A DNA stretch of 31,561 bases, from positions 1 to 31,561 of the IMG/VR virus record IMGVR_UViG_3300031951_000788. One strand, 5' to 3'. Position 1 is the first letter of the stretch, and every line of letters starts with the position of its first letter. This DNA comes from a virus. A program made the translations under genes and the position numbers. The notes under the pieces are model-generated. The model was not told the DNA's origin and ran no database searches. It saw only the letters and a program-made list of their open reading frames with translations. Of this stretch, positions 19,298 through 28,768 are shown one piece after another.

Positions 19298-20251
19298 CTA
19301 AGCGATTGATGAACCTGATTCGATTCGGTATAGTGCTTCTTCACGGTAGCGTGCAAAGCCAAGTACGCCGTACCAACCCATTGGGCGGTGACGCATCAAC
19401 TTGTCAACTACTGGTCCGATGACTACGTGTGGCTCTTCGGCAACTGCCTCGGCCATTGCTTGCTGTCCAGCGATGATTGTGCGGTACACCTTTGCAGATG
19501 AAGCACCGTCTGTTGCTGAGTAAAGACGTGGAGACTCTACGTAGTATGCACCTTCGTATGTTCCAATCTCTCCAGCCCAGATGCGGTCCTGTGCAGAACC
19601 GTACTGGTTAGGGAGAAGCCATCCTGCTGAACCTGTCTCTGCACGGAGGTCGTGTGAAACTTCTGGGTGGATACCAGCCCAGTAGAGTGAACCCTTGCGT
19701 GCTGTAGCCTTGTTTGCACGGAGTTTTGCAACTGCCTTGCGAAGGTTTGCAGATGAGATTGTTGCAGCAGCAGTAACTGTTGCTGTTGATGTTGCTGTTG
19801 AACCTGAGTAGATGACGTTTGAGCCACCACGTAGGGTTGTCATAGCAACTTCGTCAATTGAATCTGCGAGGTTGAATGCAATGATGTTAGCAATTGCTGG
19901 GTCAACATCTGCAAGTGAGAACAACTCAAGTGCACGAGTTACGAGAACTGAGTTACCGTACTCATTGAGAGTGATGGTAACTGATGTTGGTGTTGACATT
20001 GCTACTGCATCTGGGTCAGTATCTTCTGTGAGGGCTGTTGTAGCCTTTGAAAGGTCAACGTACTTCTGTAGTACAACTGTTGAGCCTGGGATTGATTGAC
20101 GTGCTGGGCGCTTGTCGGCTACTGAACGAATAAGTGGTTCGCTACGAAGTGCGAACTCAAGAAGTCGGTCATAAGCCTTCTGAACTAAACCAGCACCGCC
20201 GACGGTACCTCCGAGTGTAGCGGAGCCCGTTCCTGTGAATGCGTTTGCCAT
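19298..20251 (-). CDS. Major capsid protein (N4 gp56-like, HK97 fold)
   Basis: A 317-residue protein. GLVQKAYDRLLEFALRSEPL near the N-terminus, LTEDTDPDAVAMST, LNEYGNSVLVTRALELFSL, the helix LRKAVAKLRANKATARKG followed by YWAGIHPEVSHDLR, and the IWAGEIGTYEGAYYVESPRL segment are the hallmarks of the N4-gp56-type capsid proteins. It forms the icosahedral shell. No long delta domain is present at the N-terminus, so the separate scaffold-like gene just upstream probably guides assembly. The start at ATG 20251 is preceded by AAGGAA about ten bases away. A hairpin follows the gene. It is likely the most abundant virion protein. Confidence 0.85.
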   Translation of the reverse strand: MANAFTGTGSATLGGTVGGAGLVQKAYDRLLEFALRSEPLIRSVADKRPARQSIPGSTVVLQKYVDLSKATTALTEDTDPDAVAMSTPTSVTITLNEYGNSVLVTRALELFSLADVDPAIANIIAFNLADSIDEVAMTTLRGGSNVIYSGSTATSTATVTAAATISSANLRKAVAKLRANKATARKGSLYWAGIHPEVSHDLRAETGSAGWLLPNQYGSAQDRIWAGEIGTYEGAYYVESPRLYSATDGASSAKVYRTIIAGQQAMAEAVAEEPHVVIGPVVDKLMRHRPMGWYGVLGFARYREEALYRIESGSSIA

Positions 20252-20289
20252 TGGGTATATTTCCTTTTGTAGTTAGAAACTATGATTGA

Positions 20290-20769
20290 TTATTCTTGTG
20301 AGCGAAGTAAACTTAAAATCTCTTCTGCTGATTCAGCATTGTCGAGGCGGTAGTTTAGGTCTTCTGCTCGGTCAGGTGTGTATGCACCCTGTGTAACGAC
20401 GTCCTGCTGACGTAATGCAGCGCGGTCCATCTCGTCTACTCTAGGGGCTTCCTCTGACTTAGTTAATCCGAACAAGTCTCCGTTTTCGTCGAGCCAGTTA
20501 TTCACTGATTCTTCGTTAACATCATCTATGTCCTTAAGGATTAAACGTACAGCCTTAGGATTGACACCCTTCTTTTCTAGGACTTCCTTGACGGTTCTCT
20601 CACGCTGAACCTTGGATAATGATTCCAATTGGTCTGTGAGTTCCTTGATTCGTTTCTCATCATTACGCTTGGCTTTCCGCAACTTCTTTAAGAGGTCGCT
20701 TCCATCCATATTGCCAGTGACTTCTGTGTCCAAGTCATCGTCTTCGTCATCCCAGTAGTTGTTGCTCAT
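20290..20769 (-). CDS. Scaffold-like acidic protein
   Basis: A 159-residue protein, taking ATG 20769 as start (a TTG 36 bases upstream is possible). It begins with a run of acidic residues (YWDDEDDDLDTE), then a coiled coil of about 45 residues (LLKKLRKAKRNDEKRIKELTDQLESL and onward), a helical KEVLEKKGVNPKAVRLIL domain, NNWLDENGDLFGL, and a helical C-terminus with EEILSLLRSQE. An acidic, mostly helical protein immediately before the capsid gene is the typical layout of a phage scaffold, with the C-terminal helices contacting the capsid subunit. A 124-base gap before it probably carries its own promoter. Confidence 0.65.
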   Translation of the reverse strand: MSNNYWDDEDDDLDTEVTGNMDGSDLLKKLRKAKRNDEKRIKELTDQLESLSKVQRERTVKEVLEKKGVNPKAVRLILKDIDDVNEESVNNWLDENGDLFGLTKSEEAPRVDEMDRAALRQQDVVTQGAYTPDRAEDLNYRLDNAESAEEILSLLRSQE

Positions 20770-20893
20770 AGCAACTTTCCACCCTTCTATTTGTAGTAGT
20801 CGCAAGCCTCAGGTTCCAATCGGGGGAATGGTCTGGCTCTTGCTATCGGTCTAGTACGCTATACGGGGCCGATGGGTCCATATAGGATTCTGT
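20770..20893 (-). promoter_or_regulatory. Intergenic region before scaffold and capsid genes
   Basis: This 124-base gap is the longest in the late block and lies ahead of the two most highly needed head genes. On the minus strand TTGGAA (20814-20809) with TACAAA 18 bases later gives a weak promoter-like pair. An imperfect hairpin uses ATCGG (20845-20849) and CCGAT (20869-20873), extended by wobble pairs. It has no U-run. Either a head-gene promoter or a processing site would fit; neither is certain. Confidence 0.35.
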
Positions 20894-22231
20894 TTAGAAG
20901 GAACCTTGGCGTGATGCGCCTAGGCTTCCCTTACCTGTTCCAGCAGAGCCTTGGAATCTTGCTTGCTCTATTGCTGTAAGTGATTGACGTGCACGCTTTG
21001 CTGAGGCTGTACCCTTAAATACTTCTGCCTCTGCTTCAGTTTGCCCGTAATTTTCTCCTTGTGAAATCTGTGATAGGAAGTCTGCACGTGGTGTAAGTTC
21101 TGCAACAGTTGCATATCCCTTACGTGCTTCGTCCTTGGTTACTCCATAGTCTGCAAGGTCGGCTGCAGTTGTCTGCGCTACCTTTACACCCTGAACAAGT
21201 CCTGCTCCACCAATTTCAGCCATTGTTATCTTACGTTGTAGCGCAGGCAAGCCTTCCTTAGGGTCAAGGAAAGATGAAACAATATCTGTTTGATTAAGCA
21301 TTGGGTAATACTGAGCCAAGGCTTTCTTTGTCTCTGGGTCTGCATTCTGAATACGTGTTACAGCAAGACCCACTCTATCTGCTACCTCAGTAGGAGACAC
21401 ATCGTTGCTGATAAAACTACTTAATGTTTCTTGTTTTGCAAGTCCCGCTACACCAAAAGAACGCATTGTCTCCGTGTACTGTCTTTCCAAAGCAAGGTAT
21501 GCACCTGGGCTAAGTACTGACTTGCCTGCTGCTGCACGGGCCTTGTTTGCAGAAAATCTTGTTTGGAATGCAACCGCTAATGGGTCATTGCTATTAGGGT
21601 CTTGCATTATGAGGTCAATAGTATCTGCTGAATAACCCTTGATAACAGCGTTAGTTACTGCATCCCCAAGTTCACCAATTCCATATGATGAAAGAAGTGC
21701 TTTGATAGCAGCAATCGAATCAACCTGCGCCACTGTAGGACCAGTGTTAAGTGGATTAGAAGGCACAGCAGCAGCGACTGGCTTAGAGCCATCGGCTGCT
21801 AAACCGTTAGCATCAACATCAACAGGACCATTAGCAGTTTGAACTGTGCCAGCCTTTGTCCAAGTTGGTTTTACTGGTGCTGCTGGTTCTTCTTCTACGG
21901 GAAGAAATGGTCCAACGTTTCCAACGCCTCCTGGATTTCTTGGTCCTGCTGGGAACTTTGGAGATGGTACGAACCCTGGAATTGGTCCAGATGTAGGCGC
22001 TGCACTTGCCATCCTTGCATCATACTCTGCGTCTGGACGTACTGATGCTGCTGAATCTGTTGTAGATGCTGTTGGCTGAGCAACGGGTATATTAAGAATC
22101 TGCCCTGGTTTAATAAGATTTGGGTTAGTAATCTGTGGGTTAGCAGCAATGAATGCTTTGAGTGATACTCCTGCTTTTTTAGCAAGAGCACTCATAGTAT
22201 CGCCAGATTTTACCTTTACTGTCTGTGCCAT
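20894..22231 (-). CDS. Virion protein with N-terminal LysM domain
   Basis: A 445-residue protein. Residues 4-49 are a LysM domain (VKVKSGDTMSALAKKAGV, then NPQITNPNLIKPGQILNIP), which binds peptidoglycan N-acetylglucosamine. It is followed by a Pro/Gly-rich linker (about 50-165), a helical middle (AIKALLSSYGIGELGD, LALERQYTETMRSFG) and a helical C-terminus ending KGSLGASRQGSF. No lytic catalytic domain is seen. The gene overlaps the stop of the 404-residue internal virion gene by one base. It is probably ejected or attached at the vertex to help the DNA channel cross the host cell wall. That role is inferred from LysM plus context. Confidence 0.65.
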   Translation of the reverse strand: MAQTVKVKSGDTMSALAKKAGVSLKAFIAANPQITNPNLIKPGQILNIPVAQPTASTTDSAASVRPDAEYDARMASAAPTSGPIPGFVPSPKFPAGPRNPGGVGNVGPFLPVEEEPAAPVKPTWTKAGTVQTANGPVDVDANGLAADGSKPVAAAVPSNPLNTGPTVAQVDSIAAIKALLSSYGIGELGDAVTNAVIKGYSADTIDLIMQDPNSNDPLAVAFQTRFSANKARAAAGKSVLSPGAYLALERQYTETMRSFGVAGLAKQETLSSFISNDVSPTEVADRVGLAVTRIQNADPETKKALAQYYPMLNQTDIVSSFLDPKEGLPALQRKITMAEIGGAGLVQGVKVAQTTAADLADYGVTKDEARKGYATVAELTPRADFLSQISQGENYGQTEAEAEVFKGTASAKRARQSLTAIEQARFQGSAGTGKGSLGASRQGSF

Positions 22232-23445
22232 TATCCTACCAAACCGAATGTCTGGGCTAACCTAGTGGCTACATTAGCCAAAGTGTCCTGAGCATTCTTA
22301 GTAAAGCGCCACTTCGAATTTTGGCGCAGAGATACTTCATAGTCGTACAAGTTCATCAAACCCTTTGGGTCTTTTGCTACATCTTTAAGTTCTTTAATGT
22401 CAATAGTGTCTGCATCTTCTTCAAGGATATTAGCACGTGACTGAAGGTATGGGCTGAGCAATTGCTTTACTGTATATCCAGCATCAATCTTTTCGGTAAG
22501 GGCTGGGAATAGCGTCTTAGCCTGAAGGTTAATCAAGTTCATATTAGCCTTAAGGCGGTCATTATCTGATGCTGATTCTAGTACCTGCTTGTTGAAAGTT
22601 GCTTGAGAGATTGGAATACCATTCTCAAAGTAAGCATTCTTAAGTGTTGTGTAAGCAATACCAAATTGACCCTTACCCAAGTTTGCCTGGGCTACAGGGT
22701 CTCCTGCATTTGCTGCATTAATGCGAATGTTGGCGTACTGGTTAACATACTTGTTGAGTAGGTCAATACGCTCTTGTTCTGTGACACCCTTAGTGGTTAC
22801 ATCCACACCCTTAATGGTTTTTGCCTTACTAATGCGTGATAGTTCAAGGGCGTTAAGTTCCTTGTAGTAGGCATCTACTGCATCCTTAGGTGCTGCCTCA
22901 CCGAACATAGTCTTAAATGTGTCTTGAATCTCAGCCGCAGCCGATGGCCTTGCTGTAAGAGAACCGCTAGTACGGCTAGTTGCACCAGTGGCTCCTGTTG
23001 CTGCATCTGCTTTAATAGCCTGAGAAATAGCAGCGCTAAGTGGAAGTTTTGTACCAGTAATTTGTTGGTAGTTCAAAGCCCTTGCAACCAAAGAAATGAG
23101 TGGGTCAGATGTGCCCAACTTGCCGTTTACTGGGTAATCATATTGACCTGCAGATGCGTACTGCTGCTTGAGATTTTTGATAGTCTCTGCACCAAGTTTA
23201 TTAAGGTACTTAGCCAACTCTATTGTGTTGTCAGCATATGTAGGCTCGCCTTTATCGTTGTAGATAGCATAGCCAGATGTTGTTTCAAGACCAGTTTCGT
23301 CTGCATTTGTATTATTATTTTGGCTGGCGGCAATCTTGCTTCCAATGGTCTTATCGTTATCATTTTGGTCAAGGAGAACGTCAGGGATTACTTCCCCTGC
23401 TTTGGTCGGGACTACGAATCCATCGCCATCTTTGTCTTGTGACAT
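22231..23445 (-). CDS. Probable internal virion protein
   Basis: A 404-residue protein, taking ATG 23445 as start because GGAG lies about six bases upstream and the frame's earlier TTG has no such site. The stop of the giant protein is one base before it. Residues 1-60 are polar (DKDGDGFVVPTKAGEVIPD, ASQNNNTNAD), then a peptidoglycan-binding-like segment NGKLGTSDPLISLVARALNYQQITG, and then a long helical region rich in Ala/Asn/Lys with no enzymatic motif, ending LANVATRLAQTFGLVG. Such helical proteins between a giant virion protein and a wall-binding protein fit ejection proteins of podoviruses. The exact function is unknown. Confidence 0.55.
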   Translation of the reverse strand: MSQDKDGDGFVVPTKAGEVIPDVLLDQNDNDKTIGSKIAASQNNNTNADETGLETTSGYAIYNDKGEPTYADNTIELAKYLNKLGAETIKNLKQQYASAGQYDYPVNGKLGTSDPLISLVARALNYQQITGTKLPLSAAISQAIKADAATGATGATSRTSGSLTARPSAAAEIQDTFKTMFGEAAPKDAVDAYYKELNALELSRISKAKTIKGVDVTTKGVTEQERIDLLNKYVNQYANIRINAANAGDPVAQANLGKGQFGIAYTTLKNAYFENGIPISQATFNKQVLESASDNDRLKANMNLINLQAKTLFPALTEKIDAGYTVKQLLSPYLQSRANILEEDADTIDIKELKDVAKDPKGLMNLYDYEVSLRQNSKWRFTKNAQDTLANVATRLAQTFGLVG

Positions 23446-23446
23446 C

Positions 23447-26400
23447 TTATTCTCCAATCAAACCATCGAATATGTTCCAGTAAAGCGATACAGCATTAGG
23501 GTTAGTACCCGCTGTGGCCTTTAGGAACTCACGTATATCATCTTTCATCATTCTCTTGCGGTCAGCATCTGACTGAGAACTTCCTTGGATAGCATCTACG
23601 CTAGCCTGGAACTCGTCATACTTGTAAATCATTGTTGCAAATGTGTTAGCAAGGTCCTTATCTGGAGATAAGCCATTGTATACAACGCTGCGTAGGTCAT
23701 TAAGTGCTTCAATCTTCAGAGCCTTGTATGCCTTAACATCACCAAGTTCTGCGGCCAATAGAGGATATTGCTTCATAAAAGCATTCTTCTCTACATCCCA
23801 CTTTTGACGAAGTTCTTTTCTACCCTGAACACTGTCGGACTTTGTGATTGCATCATCGTAAAATTCTTTACGTACATTGTACTTCTGGCGGCCTTCTGCT
23901 GACGCAGCCTGGCGCAGGAAGTCCTCAAGGTCCTTATTCTTAATAAAGCCTTCAGACTTTAGGTATGAATATGCACCTATGTCATTCTGTCCAGTTACTG
24001 GAACAAAGAATGATGCTGCTTGCTTGTGATAAAGAATGAAATCCTTGTTATTCTTTACAAAGTCTGCTGCTTCCATAGTCTTCTGGAAGGAAGCCTCAGT
24101 GCCAGTCTCTGTCTTTGAGACTCCATATACAGCCTTGTTAGGATATAGGGTTACAAAGCGAACATAAGCCTTGCTGAAAGCATCTGGGTCACCAGCATAC
24201 TTCTCAACCAACTTAGCAAACTCTGTATCCCAACTAAATACTCCTGCATCAATCATTGCCTGAGGAACATCTTGGTTGGCAAATGTCTGAACTGATGCTG
24301 GGGCAAAGAGACCCATAGTAAAGCGAATTGCCATAATGTTAATGGCTTGCTTCATAACGAATGTCATAAATTCGTTGATGTCTGAGCCTTCTTTAGGACC
24401 ATTACCAGTAGAAATTCCAAGACGCATAGCCTGAACAACTGCTGATGCCTTCTGTTCTGTAAGAACTTCTTGACTTCCAATAATATCTATAAAACGTTGT
24501 ACGTTGATAGGAGTAACCTTGCGCCAGAATGGTTGGTCTCTCCTGCTTCCAGTAAGAATTGGTTCTACATCCTTAATCCACTCACCAACAATAGGTAAGT
24601 TAGATAGAATCTCCAGCGGAATAGCCGTAAGAGGTGTACCGATTCTAGGTGCTGCAGATTCTGGGTCAAGAGATGGGGTAAGCATCTTGACTTTACCACC
24701 AAAGTTAACTGGCAATGGTTGCATTCCTGGTAATCCTAGGAAGCGAAGTACTGTTCCACCCATAATGACGTTAAGAATGTCATCACCTGGGTAGGTAAAG
24801 TAGAGTTCACCGTTGGAATCCTTGTGTACAAACCCTGAATGCTGGAATGTTTGGTTAAGAATAGCAAGTCTTTGGATAGCCTCTGGCTCGTACTTTGCAA
24901 TACGACCAGCACGACGCCAAAAGTCCTCTGTTGCACGATAGTAGCGACCAAAGTTACGGATGCTAAATGCAAGATTTGTTCGGATGTCCGAGTTATCTAC
25001 ATATGCAAGCGTTCTGTTACGAGCAAGGTTTAATGCTGTCTCGTGAGTCTGATTTCTTGCAAGTAATTCTGCAGTCTCTCTTGTTATTCCAGCCTCAATA
25101 AATGAGTTGACTAGATTATTTTGCAACTTACCAAGTTGTTCGCGGTACATTACATAGTTACCATAGAGAATAGGCTCACGGTCTAGGAGTGCAATCTGGC
25201 GACCAATCCAAGCGTAGCCATTCTTTACAACTCGGTCAATAAACTGTGGCGCTTCGCCAGCCTGGTAAGGAATAAGTTCGCGTCCAAGAACCAACTTAGG
25301 CTTATCAAAGCCTTCCTCGTACTTGGCAAGTTGAGCAAAGTCAAAGTTTGTGATACCACCACTTACCTTGATTTCCTCAATAAGTTTTACGTTAAGACGG
25401 CCAGAGTAATCACGTAGGCCGTTTGTAGCATCTACATAGATACGCTTAGCAAAACCTTCTGCTCCTTCGGCCTTGTATATAGCAAATCGCTTAGCAAGCG
25501 TATTTCCCTTGCCTTCAATAAACTTAACAAGTTCGGCAATAACATCTTCTTCTTTACGAAGGATATTTGTAAATACAATTTGTCCAAAGATATTCTTTTT
25601 GCCAATTGTATTCTGCAAATCAAGGTACCAGTTGAGTAGGTATTCTGGTCTATCGTAACGAATCTGAGAAAACACTGACTGGAACTTTGCATCTTTTAAC
25701 ATTTGCAAAATTTGTGGGTTCTCTGTAAGAGATGGTCCATACTGACGTAGGCTACTCATAGTCTCTTCTGCTACGTCCAACTTAAATTCTGCACGAGTTG
25801 CTGCGCCATTGATGGTGTCAGTAACTACTTGTCCATTGTTGCGAACAAAGTCTTCGGCATATCCTGAGATACGTGCACCTTTAGCAGTACGCAAGAACTC
25901 TGGCTTAAATCTATCGTTAAGAATAGCCTTACCTACGGCAATTGCCATAGCCTCAGGGTCATCTGCAAACTTAACAAGTTCATCTCGTGTGTACATTGTC
26001 TTCATAATTCTGTACACTTGACGCGAGATGAGACCAAGTGGGCTAAACTCTACTTCTTTTTGCCCTATGATAGTTTTCTTGCCGCTTGGCAATGTAGCCT
26101 TACGAATCTCTTGAGAGATAAGGCGGCCAGAAATGTAATCTGCTACGCCCTTAAGACCATTGATGAGTCCGAAAGTTCCGACTTCTTCAATGCTGGTACG
26201 AATACCTAGACGTGGGTACAAGTTAAGGAATGACCAAACATCAACTGTTTTTTGCGACAGTACAGATTCGCCAACTTTGCCAGTAATTGTTGAAAAGATA
26301 TTTCCTCTAAGTTCAAACTGACGAAGTTCAACTAGGTTAGGAAGGTAGCGACGATTTGATAGTTGGTATGCACGAACAGCATACTGTGCTCCATCAAGTT

Positions 26401-28768
26401 CAGCGGCATTAAAAACTTCTAGTTCTGCTGGGCGAATGCCTTCAAGAATATCTTTAATCTCTTTTTTGGCCATCTTTGTTTTGTATAACATACCGCCAAG
26501 AATGGAGATTGATTTATCAAATTCTTTGATTACCGACTCGATTGTCGCTGCTTCTTCAGGGCTTACTCCAAGGTCTCTGCGAGCAATAAGTGCCTTTTTA
26601 GTTTCCTTGATTTCAGCAATGTCTGCAACAATCTCGCGCATTTCTGCGTTACTAGATGCAGCAAGACGTTGAGCAACACCTTCTGCACCTGCAGTTTCTG
26701 TTACTTCCTGAACAATTCTACGAATGCCTGCTGGAGCCTGGACCCCTCCTGCTTCTGTGGTACGCAAAATGCGAGTAAACTCACCTAGGTCAAGTGCTGA
26801 CTGGTTTACTGAGTAGAGTTCCTTGCTCATTACATCAATGTTGTCAAGGAACCGTCGTCCGCCTTCAGTAAGGTCAAAGCCCATACCTACGCCAAGAGTC
26901 TTAAGCAAGCCCTTGTACATAAGAAGACGTTCGCCCTCTGTAGCACCAATCCAAGCAATGCGAAATACTGATGCGTTGTGCTTATCAATAACTGTACGAG
27001 CAAGGCGATAAACCTGGTCAGCAGATGATGCGTCATCAAGGACAATCATTCTGTCAAGTTTTGGAGCAATAGAAACCTGACGAGAGATTGCTCTATCTAG
27101 GACTGCATCTAGGCTTCTGTCTTTTGCAACAAAACCTTTTCCATCTGCACGTCCTGCAAGAACACGAGTGTCTTCTCTAAATCCAAGCCTAGACGCCCAA
27201 GCGTTTGGACCCTCTTCAATGGTCTTTGCAATGTCTGCAATGGTTTCTGGAAGTTCGCCAACGCGGTAGCGTTCAATTCCGATGCCTTTACCAACTGCAT
27301 CTTTTGTCCAGTCTTTAATTGCACGAGCAATTGAGTAACGTGGAACTAAAGGGGTACGACGAATACCAGCGTTTCCACGCATCATATCGTCAACAATGTC
27401 TCCACTTACAAAGAACTTGAGAGCAGAGTCAGCGTCCTTGATGTTTGGAGCCATATACATAGCAACGTCTGTGCTAATTTCGGGGAAGCGTTCAGTAATG
27501 CGTGTAAGGGTATCTGCCTTTACAGCGATACTTCCGTTCTCATATGTCTGAAGTAACTTGCCTAGTCTGTCCCAATAGCGACGTACAGTTCTACTCTTCC
27601 AGGCTTTTTCAATGTTACGTGGGTCTTCGCCCATTTTAATAAGACCAAAGCGAGCAGTTTCACCAACACGCTTAAGTTTGCTTATACCAATAAGTGGGTC
27701 AAGTGCAAATGTAACAACAAAGTCAATTGTGCCAGAAATGCCAGTAAAGAACTTCTGTGATGCTCCATCGCCAGCAACAGCCTTCTCTGCATCAAATGGA
27801 AATAAACGGAAAAGGAATTCACGAGTGCTGTCACGACCAACAGAAATTTTTGCGTTTGAATACTGGGTTATGACCTTAGCAACTTCTTGTGCAAACTCTC
27901 TATCTTCTGGCTTGCCAGAAGTAAAGCGATTTACTACTTCAAGTTTCTTATCATCGGCTAGAATTTCTTCATAGTTGTCAAGTATGTTTTCTTTTCGAGC
28001 AAGAATTTTAGCAACGAATGCAATTTCAGGAGCAGTGTTTTTTTCTATGATTGCTACTTCATCTGAATTAAATACGTTTTCTTTATCTGCTGCTTGTTCC
28101 CAATACTTCTTCCAAGTTGTAGAAGCATCTGTTGGCAGTGCGTCGCGTCCGCCTGGGGCTAGTTCTTTCAAGCCCTCAAGAGTTGCTTGACCCCACACCT
28201 TAAGAGCATTCTCGCCAGCGTTGCTTGCTAATTCTGAAGCAGCATATGGTTGCTTTACAAGTTTTTCTTGTGGGCGGAGCAATTTTTCAAGTAGGTCACC
28301 TGCTGCCGTTGTTGTTCCAGCCCTTTGAAAACCAGCATAGGTAGACTTAAGTGGACCGATAACGCCTACAACATTCTGTAATTGCGTTGTTGCTTCTTTA
28401 AGTGTTACATCTTTTTTGCGGCCAGTTTCGATACCGACAATTTGCTTACCAAAGTCAAGCACGGTTCTATAAGAATAATTTGATGCACTTGTTGCACCTG
28501 CAAGAAAGTTTCCAAAGAAACCTTTATCTTGCTGTTGGTACTTTGGGTCGAAAGTCATAGCAAGTACTTCGCGGTACTCTTTTGGAAGAGCATTGAATGA
28601 GCGATAAGCGTCATTCTGGGGAAGTGTGCTTAAGTATTCGTGAGTCTTCTTTAACTCAGTAAATGCAGCAACCTGTGATTTTTCCTTTTCGGAAAGTCCT
28701 GCTTGGGCAGCAGCCACCGCAGTACCTGGCGAAACGTCAGCAATTTTATTTAATGGTTTTTTAATCAT
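23447..28768 (-). CDS. Giant internal virion (ejection) protein, 1773 residues
   Basis: The largest gene in the window. The product is mostly helical and basic with few hydrophobic runs: FFTGISGTIDFVVTFALDPLI (about 340-360) and NIMAIRFTMGLFAPASV (about 1480-1497) could insert in a membrane. Around 1255-1290 the protein has SDIRTNLAFSIRNFGRYYR and DFWRRAGRIAKYEPEA, and around 1335-1375 LRFLGLPGMQPLPVNFGGK; these blocks look conserved among large virion proteins of environmental podoviruses. No polymerase or transglycosylase signature is convincing. It shares one base with the gene upstream. In the absence of a tape measure gene, a role inside the capsid and ejection with the DNA is the best explanation. 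Strand bias and length leave no doubt that it is a real gene. Confidence 0.7.
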   Translation of the reverse strand: MIKKPLNKIADVSPGTAVAAAQAGLSEKEKSQVAAFTELKKTHEYLSTLPQNDAYRSFNALPKEYREVLAMTFDPKYQQQDKGFFGNFLAGATSASNYSYRTVLDFGKQIVGIETGRKKDVTLKEATTQLQNVVGVIGPLKSTYAGFQRAGTTTAAGDLLEKLLRPQEKLVKQPYAASELASNAGENALKVWGQATLEGLKELAPGGRDALPTDASTTWKKYWEQAADKENVFNSDEVAIIEKNTAPEIAFVAKILARKENILDNYEEILADDKKLEVVNRFTSGKPEDREFAQEVAKVITQYSNAKISVGRDSTREFLFRLFPFDAEKAVAGDGASQKFFTGISGTIDFVVTFALDPLIGISKLKRVGETARFGLIKMGEDPRNIEKAWKSRTVRRYWDRLGKLLQTYENGSIAVKADTLTRITERFPEISTDVAMYMAPNIKDADSALKFFVSGDIVDDMMRGNAGIRRTPLVPRYSIARAIKDWTKDAVGKGIGIERYRVGELPETIADIAKTIEEGPNAWASRLGFREDTRVLAGRADGKGFVAKDRSLDAVLDRAISRQVSIAPKLDRMIVLDDASSADQVYRLARTVIDKHNASVFRIAWIGATEGERLLMYKGLLKTLGVGMGFDLTEGGRRFLDNIDVMSKELYSVNQSALDLGEFTRILRTTEAGGVQAPAGIRRIVQEVTETAGAEGVAQRLAASSNAEMREIVADIAEIKETKKALIARRDLGVSPEEAATIESVIKEFDKSISILGGMLYKTKMAKKEIKDILEGIRPAELEVFNAAELDGAQYAVRAYQLSNRRYLPNLVELRQFELRGNIFSTITGKVGESVLSQKTVDVWSFLNLYPRLGIRTSIEEVGTFGLINGLKGVADYISGRLISQEIRKATLPSGKKTIIGQKEVEFSPLGLISRQVYRIMKTMYTRDELVKFADDPEAMAIAVGKAILNDRFKPEFLRTAKGARISGYAEDFVRNNGQVVTDTINGAATRAEFKLDVAEETMSSLRQYGPSLTENPQILQMLKDAKFQSVFSQIRYDRPEYLLNWYLDLQNTIGKKNIFGQIVFTNILRKEEDVIAELVKFIEGKGNTLAKRFAIYKAEGAEGFAKRIYVDATNGLRDYSGRLNVKLIEEIKVSGGITNFDFAQLAKYEEGFDKPKLVLGRELIPYQAGEAPQFIDRVVKNGYAWIGRQIALLDREPILYGNYVMYREQLGKLQNNLVNSFIEAGITRETAELLARNQTHETALNLARNRTLAYVDNSDIRTNLAFSIRNFGRYYRATEDFWRRAGRIAKYEPEAIQRLAILNQTFQHSGFVHKDSNGELYFTYPGDDILNVIMGGTVLRFLGLPGMQPLPVNFGGKVKMLTPSLDPESAAPRIGTPLTAIPLEILSNLPIVGEWIKDVEPILTGSRRDQPFWRKVTPINVQRFIDIIGSQEVLTEQKASAVVQAMRLGISTGNGPKEGSDINEFMTFVMKQAINIMAIRFTMGLFAPASVQTFANQDVPQAMIDAGVFSWDTEFAKLVEKYAGDPDAFSKAYVRFVTLYPNKAVYGVSKTETGTEASFQKTMEAADFVKNNKDFILYHKQAASFFVPVTGQNDIGAYSYLKSEGFIKNKDLEDFLRQAASAEGRQKYNVRKEFYDDAITKSDSVQGRKELRQKWDVEKNAFMKQYPLLAAELGDVKAYKALKIEALNDLRSVVYNGLSPDKDLANTFATMIYKYDEFQASVDAIQGSSQSDADRKRMMKDDIREFLKATAGTNPNAVSLYWNIFDGLIGE

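Noticed and set aside
20806-20893. tRNA-like T-loop word GGTTCCAATC on the plus strand
   Set aside because: The bases around it do not form a five-pair T-stem, and no acceptor or anticodon stem can be drawn at the right distances.
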